Source: Parafilimonas sp. (GTDB lineage: Bacteria > Bacteroidota > Bacteroidia > Chitinophagales > Chitinophagaceae). From it: a stretch of DNA of 22,925 bases. Within the stretch, counting starts at the first letter, position 1; each line of letters starts with the position of its first letter. The stretch is from contig JAICKT010000021.1 of assembly GCA_025927795.1 (NCBI GenBank), forward strand, positions 1-22,925, read 5' to 3'. Both the position numbers and the translations under genes were made by a program. Shown piece after piece: positions 1 through 6,985 of the stretch. The notes under the pieces were generated by a model. It was not told where the DNA came from and ran no database searches. It was given only the letters and a program-made list of their open reading frames with translations.

Positions 1-333
1 CGAAAGACCTTCTGGTGGAAATACTCGAGATCTTTATCAAAAATCCTTTCTGCAATCTTATATATCCCGTAGGAGATAAACCACGCTGAGAGTACATCGA
101 TCGTATAGTGCAAGTGGGTCAAGAGGACCACGACCGCCATCCCGATAGAGATAAAGATGAAGAGGTTACGGAGCCACTTATCCTCCCAACTCACGAGGGC
201 CATAAGAAAAGGTAGCCCGGTATGACCGGAGAAGAAAAGATCCCCACCAAAGACAAAGTAACTCATGAAGCCAGTTGGACTTAGGTCGACTTGGGATGGG
301 AAGGGCCCAATATGAGTGACGCTAAAAAAGATT
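1..333 (-). CDS. PAP2/sphingomyelin-synthase-like phosphatase, fragment (both ends missing)
   Basis: The minus strand is open here and reads IRAIFFSVTHIGPFP, then GGDLFFSGHTG, then THLHYTIDVLSAWF. This is the signature of the PAP2_C group (sphingomyelin synthase-like membrane phosphotransferases/phosphatases). The SGHT histidine and the H-Y-T-I-D histidine and aspartate form the expected His-His-Asp catalytic set, set among hydrophobic membrane segments. The reading frame runs off the window at position 1. At the other end it meets GH31 sequence near 320-333; the frame stays open only to a TGA at 348-350. Base and codon use are more GC-rich (many GGG, GTC, CTC, CGG codons) than anywhere else in the window. 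Family recognition is fairly firm. Presence next to the GH31 gene in the real chromosome is doubtful, because the fragment probably comes from another organism or locus joined in assembly. Confidence 0.7.
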
Positions 334-2824
334 GCCCTAATAAAAATTCATATTGCGTGCTTGTGCCCCATGTTACAGAATCATTTTGATTTTCTAACAC
401 CAAGCCACGCACTGCAGGCACTCCGGTTGTATTCGCTTCATGCATCAGCGTGTACATGTATGGCGTTAAGCGCATCTTTAATTGCAAATATTTTCTGCTG
501 ATACTTGTGTATGGCTCACCATAAATATATGGTTGCTTATCTTTCTTTGCCCATCCGCTCATTACCATAAAAACCGGCGTAAAACATTTCCATTGCAAAT
601 CGCGAACATAAGTAGAATCGCTGCCGCCAAAAATTCCATCTACATCACCCGTTGCACAATTAAATGCACTTAAGCCTGAACCAATAAGGGTTGGAATATG
701 AAAGCGTATATATTCCCAATTTCCTTTTTGATCGCCGCTCCAAACTACGCTGTAGCGCTGCGTTCCAGCCCAGCCCATCACGCTCCACACAAAGCCGCGT
801 GAATCAGAATTATTTTCAATACCATTGTAGGCAGCACGACAACCATCCAACGCATATTTATAACCCGGACCAACCCATGCTACATCCAGTTTGCATAAAC
901 GCGTTCCATATTTTCCAACTTCTGTCGCAATTTTTTCAACGCCGTTCTCCGTCCACAAGCCGGTATAAAATCCGCGTTTGTGTAATTCTTTTACAGTTGA
1001 ATCCAATTTCACATAACCGCAACCATAACCATCATTTGGCAATATCCAACCATGCGGCATATTGTTTTCAACATATTTATCAGCCACTTTCCAAATTACA
1101 TCAGGTGTTGTTTGCGGTTTTTTATCGCGGCCGGGTTTGTTATAGCAATTCGCATCGCCCAAACTTAATTGCCAGCGTGCCGGCATAAATGGGCGACCAG
1201 CAATTTGAGTGTAATCATTCAAAATATTTTTTAATGATGAATCAACAAAATAGAAACAATCAAAACGGTTTTCGTTGTGTGATAATTTCATGTTTGCTGT
1301 AAAGTCATACAATCCAATATCAAACGTGTTGCGTAAAGCGCCATAACCATTTGTGCTCATATAGAATGGTGCAGGATTCGCACGACCACCATCATCCCAA
1401 CCTCCGCCTTTTTCAATTTTTATTATATGACCGCGATGAGAAAAATATCCGTTCTGCATGCCGCATCCATAAAAATATTCATCATCACCGCGACTTAAAT
1501 ATTGTGTTGTTTTTGAACCAAACGTTAGCGGTTGTGTTTCTTTAAAAATTAATTTGTTCTTTACATTAAATAAAGAAATAAGAATTGGATTTTTTTGAAT
1601 GATGAGCTTGCATAAATCCGTTGTGAGATAAATATTTTGTGCATCATCTGTTATTGTAAGCGGAATATTTTCAAGATTATAATTGATTACAATTTCTGTG
1701 TCTGCAGGATTTGTGAATTCACCATCTGGTGCTAACCAAATGCGAAAGATATTTTGCTTATAAAAAATGATTTTAAGTTTAGTAATGCCACTTATTAATT
1801 CAACACCGTTTTTAATTTTTTGATACGAATCTAATTTTCCTAACGATGCGCTGTCTTCGCTAATCACTTCATGCAAACTATCATTCAAAATATTTTCATC
1901 ACCATTTAGATGAACAGTAAACATCAATTTATGCAATGGACGATTTGCGAGATTAATGTTTGAAAATGTAACTTCTCTTTCTTCGCCGGCATTCATTGGC
2001 TTTGCAGAAGCATCAATTATTATTGGCTGTGACGCTCTGCCATCGAAGCTTGCAGCAATTTGTATTTTTTGATTGATGGTTTGCGAGCCATAATTTTTTA
2101 TGCTTACCGTTAAGCTGTCATTTTTTTTAAATTGATTACCTGATTCATTTTGCGAAACCAATCTTTCAATACCAATATCTTTTTTAAATGACTCGCTTAA
2201 AGAAATGTCATCCACCATCCAATACCAGGCTTCTAATCCTTTCCAGTAAAATCGTAAAAAAACTTTTGGTTGATTGGCTGCCCATTTCGAAATATCAATT
2301 TCTTCTTTCAATGGCGTAAGCATATCTGTTGCGCTTTTTATATCATGCCGCACATCCCATTCTTTCCAATGAGTACTATCTGTGCTAACGCCAACAAATA
2401 ATCCTGCAGTATCTGAAGCATGATAATTCCACCAGCGAAATGTTTGCTGAAATTTTAAGATAACAGAACTATGATTTGAACAATCAATCGGAGCTGAAAC
2501 AACAAAACCATCAGGATATTTTTTATTCTTTATCCAACTGTCAACATCTTCGTCTGTAAAATATCCTGCCTGGAATTGCAAATGATAACCCCGGCTTTTT
2601 GAGGCTATTGGCGGCGCTTGTTGCTGATATTGATATGAACCGGGATAAGGTTGATTGGTTACAATCCATTGCGGATCCCAATTGCCAACTTTTGGTATAT
2701 ACCATCCATCCGGCAACTTACCTTTAGAAAAATCTTCGTAATAAAAGGTTTTGTTTTGTGCTGACAAAAAATTTGCAATCGTAAAAAAATATATAAGTGC
2801 TAATACATTTTTCAGTTTAATCAT
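281..2824 (-). CDS. Secreted GH31 family glycosidase, C-terminus lost
   Basis: Glycoside hydrolase of family 31 (retaining alpha-glycosidases). A signal peptide covers about residues 1-23 (ending FLSAQ). Residues about 25-210 look like an adhesin/MAM-type beta-sandwich (WYWMVDDISLSE near its end). The GH31 N-terminal domain follows (YFYGCGMQNG, GGGWDDGGRANPAPFYMS), then the barrel. The nucleophile is Asp647 in KLDVAW and the acid/base is Asp698 in VVWSGDQKGNW. The WAGTQRY and IGSGLS motifs resemble alpha-galactosidase, alpha-N-acetylgalactosaminidase and dextranase-type GH31 members rather than classic alpha-glucosidases; the exact specificity is not settled here. The start ATG overlaps the upstream kinase stop by one base (TAATG), so the two are translationally coupled. 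From about residue 833 the frame runs into unrelated DNA (SLILGPSHPKST is not GH31), so the true C-terminal beta domains are missing. Confidence 0.88.
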   Translation of the reverse strand: MIKLKNVLALIYFFTIANFLSAQNKTFYYEDFSKGKLPDGWYIPKVGNWDPQWIVTNQPYPGSYQYQQQAPPIASKSRGYHLQFQAGYFTDEDVDSWIKNKKYPDGFVVSAPIDCSNHSSVILKFQQTFRWWNYHASDTAGLFVGVSTDSTHWKEWDVRHDIKSATDMLTPLKEEIDISKWAANQPKVFLRFYWKGLEAWYWMVDDISLSESFKKDIGIERLVSQNESGNQFKKNDSLTVSIKNYGSQTINQKIQIAASFDGRASQPIIIDASAKPMNAGEEREVTFSNINLANRPLHKLMFTVHLNGDENILNDSLHEVISEDSASLGKLDSYQKIKNGVELISGITKLKIIFYKQNIFRIWLAPDGEFTNPADTEIVINYNLENIPLTITDDAQNIYLTTDLCKLIIQKNPILISLFNVKNKLIFKETQPLTFGSKTTQYLSRGDDEYFYGCGMQNGYFSHRGHIIKIEKGGGWDDGGRANPAPFYMSTNGYGALRNTFDIGLYDFTANMKLSHNENRFDCFYFVDSSLKNILNDYTQIAGRPFMPARWQLSLGDANCYNKPGRDKKPQTTPDVIWKVADKYVENNMPHGWILPNDGYGCGYVKLDSTVKELHKRGFYTGLWTENGVEKIATEVGKYGTRLCKLDVAWVGPGYKYALDGCRAAYNGIENNSDSRGFVWSVMGWAGTQRYSVVWSGDQKGNWEYIRFHIPTLIGSGLSAFNCATGDVDGIFGGSDSTYVRDLQWKCFTPVFMVMSGWAKKDKQPYIYGEPYTSISRKYLQLKMRLTPYMYTLMHEANTTGVPAVRGLVLENQNDSVTWGTSTQYEFLLGQSFLASLILGPSHPKST
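320..333. other. Probable chimeric junction between the PAP2-like fragment and the GH31 gene
   Basis: Family-like protein sequence switches here from one frame to another. Above about 333 the minus strand reads GH31 (YEFLLGQSF). Below about 322 a different minus-strand frame reads PAP2_C (FFSVTHIGPFP). A short AT-rich stretch (ATCTTTTTTAG on the minus strand) fits both genes and could be the shared bases of a misjoin. GC content rises abruptly on the low-coordinate side. An assembly chimera is the simplest reading; a genuine recombination or deletion endpoint cannot be excluded from sequence alone. Confidence 0.65.
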
Positions 2825-3909
2825 TATAAAGTAGGCTTTGCAGCACGAGATTTTTGTTGAACAATATTTGAAACAATATTTGAAAATTTCTTTTCACTAT
2901 TTACCAGCAGTTTTAATAACTGAGTTTGATTGGCTGTCCTGTAAAGATTTTGCTCTTCATAAGTACTGCCATAATACACATCGTTATTTAAATAATCGGT
3001 TAAGAAACGCAATGCCTGCATATAAATCATAAATTTTCCTGCATAAACAAAATGGTTAAGCTCTGCTTTGCTTAATTCATTATACATCTCACTTAAATAA
3101 CCTTCTGCAAGTGCGATAAAAATTTCTTCACGAATCTGAATTTTAGAAAGATCTTTTTCTTCTTCATTCACACAAGGCACACATGTTCGTATCATATCGC
3201 CCACATCACTTATAAAATAACCGGGCATTAAAGTATCAAGATCAATTACACAAATACCTTTTTCTTCATCATTAAAAAGCACATTATTAATTTTTGTATC
3301 GTGATGTGTTACACGTAGCTTAAAATTCTTTGAGGTTTTAATTTTTTCAAATTCTTCAACAATATTTTTTTGACTTTCTAAAAATTGAATCAGCTCATAC
3401 GATTTTTCAATTCGTTCTTTTATGCCAGAATCTTTTGCCTGTACAAAATCTTTATATCGCAATGAGAGATTATGAAAATCCGCCAGTGTAATTTTTAAAT
3501 TCTGTGCAGGAAAATTTGCCAGCAATTTTGTTAGTTCACCAAATTTTTTTGCTGCTTCAAAAGTTTGATGTGCATTTTCTGCAACATCAATAGTATGAGA
3601 ATTTTTTACAAAAGGAAACATGCGGTAATAGCCATCATTTTTAATAAAAACAAGATCTTTACCGTCAAGCGTTTTTACAGGTGTTAGAAAATAATAACCC
3701 GGATAATGCACCAAAAGATAGCTTGCTATCGAATGAACATTCTCAGAAATATATTCAGGGTGTTTGAAAATACCGATGTTTATTTTTTGCAGGATATAGT
3801 TATTATTCTCATCTTCAACTTTCCACGTATCATTTATCAGACCATTTCCAAAAGGAATTACAATCGAGTTCAGGCTGCATCCGTAAGTGCTTAAAACTTC
3901 TTTAATCAT
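2824..3909 (-). CDS. N-acetylhexosamine 1-kinase-like phosphotransferase (NahK/APH fold)
   Basis: Cytoplasmic sugar kinase of the aminoglycoside phosphotransferase fold, 361 residues, the size expected for NahK-like anomeric HexNAc kinases (GlcNAc or GalNAc plus ATP to the 1-phosphate). The catalytic loop is RVTHHDTKINNVLF with Asp204, and the metal-binding segment is CVIDLDTLMPG with Asp223 and Asp225, followed by DVGDMIR. These match the NahK form of the Brenner and DFG-equivalent motifs. The N-terminal nucleotide-binding lobe contains NGLINDTWKV and YILQKIN. There is no signal peptide. It is the first gene of a minus-strand pair with the GH31 gene, stop and start sharing one base, which ties it to intracellular handling of a sugar freed from the same glycan. 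Other small-molecule kinases share the fold, so substrate is inferred from motif similarity and context. Confidence 0.82.
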   Translation of the reverse strand: MIKEVLSTYGCSLNSIVIPFGNGLINDTWKVEDENNNYILQKINIGIFKHPEYISENVHSIASYLLVHYPGYYFLTPVKTLDGKDLVFIKNDGYYRMFPFVKNSHTIDVAENAHQTFEAAKKFGELTKLLANFPAQNLKITLADFHNLSLRYKDFVQAKDSGIKERIEKSYELIQFLESQKNIVEEFEKIKTSKNFKLRVTHHDTKINNVLFNDEEKGICVIDLDTLMPGYFISDVGDMIRTCVPCVNEEEKDLSKIQIREEIFIALAEGYLSEMYNELSKAELNHFVYAGKFMIYMQALRFLTDYLNNDVYYGSTYEEQNLYRTANQTQLLKLLVNSEKKFSNIVSNIVQQKSRAAKPTL

Positions 3910-3916
3910 GTTATGT

Positions 3917-3924
3917 CAAACTTA
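3917..3924 (-). promoter_or_regulatory. Candidate Bacteroidota -7 box (TAAGTTTG) for the kinase-GH31 pair
   Basis: The minus strand reads TAAGTTTG, an exact match to the Bacteroidota primary-sigma -7 consensus TAnnTTTG. It lies only 7 bases from the kinase ATG, which would give an almost leaderless transcript. A minus-strand TTTG lies at 3954-3951, inside the CAAACGTTTG palindrome, but its spacing of 26 bases is longer than the usual 19-21, so the match is imperfect. Confidence 0.4.
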
Positions 3925-3950
3925 GTTTAGAAATGTTGCTAAATATTATG

Positions 3951-3960
3951 CAAACGTTTG
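3951..3960. promoter_or_regulatory. Candidate operator, palindrome CAAACGTTTG
   Basis: A perfect 10-bp palindrome centred on CG in the divergent intergenic region between the kinase and fucosidase genes. The AAACGTTT core resembles LacI/GalR-family operators. It sits upstream of the candidate kinase -7 box, where a bound regulator could act on minus-strand transcription. No LacI gene is in the window; the ROK protein at 5679 is the only regulator seen, and ROK operators are usually different, so the binding protein is unknown. Confidence 0.42.
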
Positions 3961-4016
3961 TTGAAATAATCCAAACCTTTTCAATTTACATATTCTTGTT
4001 TTATAACATGATTACT

Positions 4017-4026
4017 TAAGCGCTTA
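4017..4026. promoter_or_regulatory. Candidate operator, palindrome TAAGCGCTTA
   Basis: A second perfect 10-bp palindrome centred on CG, 66 bp centre-to-centre from CAAACGTTTG. It overlaps the first two bases of the candidate fucosidase -7 box, the position expected for a repressor site. The pair of CG-centred palindromes, one near each divergent promoter, supports shared control of both gene sets. This is inference from pattern only. Confidence 0.42.
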
Positions 4027-4032
4027 CTTTTG
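4025..4032 (+). promoter_or_regulatory. Candidate -7 box (TACTTTTG) for the fucosidase gene
   Basis: TACTTTTG matches the Bacteroidota -7 consensus TAnnTTTG and lies 94 bases before the GH29 ATG, which would leave a leader of about 85-90 bases. The nearest upstream TTG (3996-3998) is 26 bases away, longer than the usual 19-21, so the -33 element is weak. Confidence 0.42.
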
Positions 4033-4126
4033 AAGAAATCTTTTGCATTAAAATATTATTCAAAATAAAAATACCCGTTGAATTTACAGCGATATATAAC
4101 AACGTAATTGCCTAAATAATTTCATT

Positions 4127-5581
4127 ATGATTAAGATAAAATTAAGTATCGTCTTTTTATTTTTTATAATTATAACTGCTGATGCACAACAACATAACTT
4201 CTCAGATAACTATGTTGTTCCTTCAGATACATTGGTACAACAAAAACTTGCACACTGGCAGGATATTAAGTTTGGCTTACTTATGCATTGGGGAACTTAC
4301 AGTGAATGGGGTATTGTAGAAAGCTGGAGCATTTGCCCGGAAGATGAAGGCTGGACCCAACGCAAAGGACCTTATGCAGCAAATTATTTTGATTATGTAA
4401 AAGCTTACGAAAAATTACAAACCACATTTAATCCTGTAAAATTTAATCCGAAAAAGTGGGCAGATGCTGCAAAAGATGCAGGCATGAAATACATAGTTTT
4501 TACAACAAAGCATCACGATGGATTTTGCATGTTTGATACTAAACAAACAGATTATAAAGTAACATCTCCTAATACACCATTTTCAACCAACCCAAAAAGC
4601 AATATAACAAAAGAGGTCTTCAATGCATTTAGAAATGATGGCTTTATGATAGGCGCTTATTTTTCAAAACCAGATTGGCATTGTCCCTATTATTGGTGGC
4701 CATATTTTCCTCCAAAAGATAGAAATGTAAATTACGATCCTGCGAAATATCCCGAACGATGGAATGATTTTAAAAATTATACCTATAACCAGATAGAAGA
4801 ATTGATGACGGGTTATGGACATGTTGATATCCTTTGGTTGGATGGCGGATGGGTGAGACCATTGAAGACAGTTGATACTTCAGTTGAATGGCAACGCACG
4901 ATACATTACAACCAGGATATTGATATGAAAAGAATTGCAGCAATGGCAAGAAAAAATCAGCCGGGCTTATTAATTGTTGACAGAACTGTTTCAGGTGAAT
5001 TTGAAAATTATGTTACGCCCGAACAAACAATTCCACACGAACCTTTGCCACATCCGTGGGAGTCTTGCATTACAATGGGAAATTCATGGAGCTATGTACC
5101 GACAGATAAATACAAATCCACTAACCAGCTTATTCATATGCTTGTAAGAATTATTTCAAGGGGCGGAAACTTGCTGCTAAATATTGGTCCATCCCCGGAA
5201 GGCGATTGGAGCGATACGGCATATTCACGTTTGCTGGAAATTGGCAAATGGATGAAAGTACATAGTGAAGCTGTATATAATACCATTCCGCTGGCGCCTT
5301 ATGAAAATGATAATGTTGTTTATTTACAATCAAAGGATAAACAACAGATATATGTATATGTTCTATCAGATAATAACACCGACGAGGTAGCTTTGCCTGC
5401 AACACTTAAACTTGATAACATCACATTAAATAAAAAAAGTAAGGTTGTATTATTAGACAATCCATCAATTAAAATAAGCCAGAAAACGATTGATGATGTT
5501 TCCACATTAATTATTCCTCAAAAGAATTTAAAAAATCCGCTTAGATATGCAGCGGTTTTTAAAATAGAGCACTCTTTATAA
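4127..5581 (+). CDS. Secreted alpha-L-fucosidase, GH29
   Basis: Retaining alpha-L-fucosidase that removes terminal fucose from glycans, probably in the periplasm. A signal peptide covers residues 1-21 (ending ITADAQ). The GH29 barrel follows directly: FGLLMHWGTYSEWG with His54, FTTKHHDGFCMFDT with His129-His130, FSKPDWHCPYYWWPYF, and the nucleophile Asp239 in DILWLDGGWV. A conserved PWESCITMGNSWSY segment and RGGNLLLNIGPSPEG close the barrel; a short C-terminal beta-sandwich follows. The length of 484 residues is normal for compact bacterial GH29 enzymes. It is divergent from the kinase-GH31 pair and is followed by the ROK regulator 97 bases downstream on the same strand. The closely related subfamilies differ in linkage specificity, which cannot be fixed here; the family call is secure. 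Confidence 0.95.
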   Translation: MIKIKLSIVFLFFIIITADAQQHNFSDNYVVPSDTLVQQKLAHWQDIKFGLLMHWGTYSEWGIVESWSICPEDEGWTQRKGPYAANYFDYVKAYEKLQTTFNPVKFNPKKWADAAKDAGMKYIVFTTKHHDGFCMFDTKQTDYKVTSPNTPFSTNPKSNITKEVFNAFRNDGFMIGAYFSKPDWHCPYYWWPYFPPKDRNVNYDPAKYPERWNDFKNYTYNQIEELMTGYGHVDILWLDGGWVRPLKTVDTSVEWQRTIHYNQDIDMKRIAAMARKNQPGLLIVDRTVSGEFENYVTPEQTIPHEPLPHPWESCITMGNSWSYVPTDKYKSTNQLIHMLVRIISRGGNLLLNIGPSPEGDWSDTAYSRLLEIGKWMKVHSEAVYNTIPLAPYENDNVVYLQSKDKQQIYVYVLSDNNTDEVALPATLKLDNITLNKKSKVVLLDNPSIKISQKTIDDVSTLIIPQKNLKNPLRYAAVFKIEHSL

Positions 5582-5596
5582 AGAAGGGAAAACTTT

Positions 5597-5624
5597 TTAA
5601 AAAAATTAATAATTATTTTTTTAA
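5597..5624. terminator. AT-only inverted repeat after the fucosidase gene, possible weak terminator
   Basis: TTAAAAAAA at 5597-5605 and TTTTTTTAA at 5616-5624 are perfect complements around a 10-base spacer, 15 bases after the GH29 stop. The stem has no GC pair and would be weak, so termination is only a possibility; it may just reflect AT-rich intergenic DNA. Confidence 0.25.
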
Positions 5625-5678
5625 TTTAAAAACTCTATTAATTTCGCGTTAAATTTTAAGAAGACGTTATTGCTGTTT

Positions 5679-6899
5679 ATGAACGTCAAAACTACTTTAT
5701 ATAAAAGAAAAATATTGCGAGAGTTATATTTCAATAATATATTGTCGTGTGCCGATTTAAGTTTAAAAACTAATAAAAGCATACCGTTAACTACAAAAAT
5801 ATTAAACGAGTTAATTGATGAAGGCTATGTTATTGAAACCGGTTTTGCGCAATCTACAGGCGGAAGAAGACCCTTAATGTTTTCCTTACAGCAGGATGTT
5901 ATGTATGTGGTTTCGGTTGCCATGGATCAGTTCGTAACCCGTATTGCTTTATTAGATATGCATAACCAAAATGTAACGGAAGTTGAAAAATTTGAATTGA
6001 ATTTATATCAGAATAAAAATGCTTTACATGTACTAACTGAAAAAATATATTCATTCGTTCAAAATCTTAAAATCAGTAAAGAAAAGATTGCAGGTGTTGG
6101 TATTGCTATGCCCGGTTTTGTAGATGTGAAAAAAGGTATCAATTATTCTTTACTTCCAAGCGATAATAAAAGCATACCCGATCATATCTGCAAAAAAATA
6201 GGCATGCCCGTTTTTATTGATAACGATTCCAGTTTAATTGCGCTTGCAGAATTAAGATTTGGTGCTATAGGAAACAGAAAAGAAGCTATGGTGGTAAACA
6301 TTGGCTGGGGCGTTGGTCTGGGAATGATAATAGACGGCAAAATGTTTAGAGGCCATAATGGTTTTGCCGGCGAGTTTAGCCATATACCCCTTTTTACGAA
6401 TGACATATTATGCAGTTGTGGTAAGAAAGGTTGTCTTGAAACAGAAACCTCGTTAATGGTAATTACAGAGAAGGCAAGAAAAGGTTTAAAGGATGGAAGG
6501 GTATCTATGCTTCAGCAATCACCAATGGATGATTTGGAACAGGCTAATGATGCTATACTTTTAGCGGCTTCTGCTGGTGATCAATTTGCCGTTGAACTTT
6601 TATCTGAAGCCGGCTATAAATTAGGAAAAGGAATAGCCATACTAATACATATTTTTAATCCCGAAACAATTATACTTAGCGGAAGAGGTGCAGCCGCAGG
6701 AAAAATATGGCAGGCACCCATACAACAATCTATTAATGAGCATTGCATTCCAAGAATAGCGGCAAACACAACTATAGAGCTATCAACTTTAGGTCACCAG
6801 GCTGAATTAATTGGAGCAGCGGCGCTTGTAATGGAAAACTTTGAAAAGGAAATAGTGAAGAGCTACTCAGTTAAACTCGCAACATCATTAAATAATTAA
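5679..6899 (+). CDS. ROK-family transcriptional regulator (NagC/Mlc/XylR type)
   Basis: Sugar-responsive regulator: an N-terminal winged helix-turn-helix (about residues 1-75, ending STGGRRPLMFSL) fused to a ROK sugar-kinase-like domain. In the ROK domain, VGIAMPGFVD and FIDNDSSLIALAE form the sugar pocket, and the zinc site is His235 in GEFSHIPL plus Cys245, Cys247 and Cys252 in CSCGKKGCLE. The NGFAGEFSH run matches the ROK signature. I chose ATG 5679; the frame is also open from a TTG three codons earlier, which would add only MLF. An AATTT/AAATT arm pair at 5640-5655, just upstream, could be an autoregulatory site. It sits between the fucosidase and SusC genes, so it probably controls this locus in response to a released sugar or its phosphate. 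Full length, all zinc ligands present. Confidence 0.9.
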   Translation: MNVKTTLYKRKILRELYFNNILSCADLSLKTNKSIPLTTKILNELIDEGYVIETGFAQSTGGRRPLMFSLQQDVMYVVSVAMDQFVTRIALLDMHNQNVTEVEKFELNLYQNKNALHVLTEKIYSFVQNLKISKEKIAGVGIAMPGFVDVKKGINYSLLPSDNKSIPDHICKKIGMPVFIDNDSSLIALAELRFGAIGNRKEAMVVNIGWGVGLGMIIDGKMFRGHNGFAGEFSHIPLFTNDILCSCGKKGCLETETSLMVITEKARKGLKDGRVSMLQQSPMDDLEQANDAILLAASAGDQFAVELLSEAGYKLGKGIAILIHIFNPETIILSGRGAAAGKIWQAPIQQSINEHCIPRIAANTTIELSTLGHQAELIGAAALVMENFEKEIVKSYSVKLATSLNN

Positions 6900-6985
6900 T
6901 CAGGTAATTTTTATATCTCAGATTTTATTAATCACTAAACGATAATGAAACAATTTTAAAGCTTCTATTAAATTAAACAACTATT

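Noticed and set aside
691..1188. A 165-codon plus-strand open frame opposite GH31
   Set aside because: Shadow of the GH31 barrel; the translation is His/Gln/Pro-rich with no domain.
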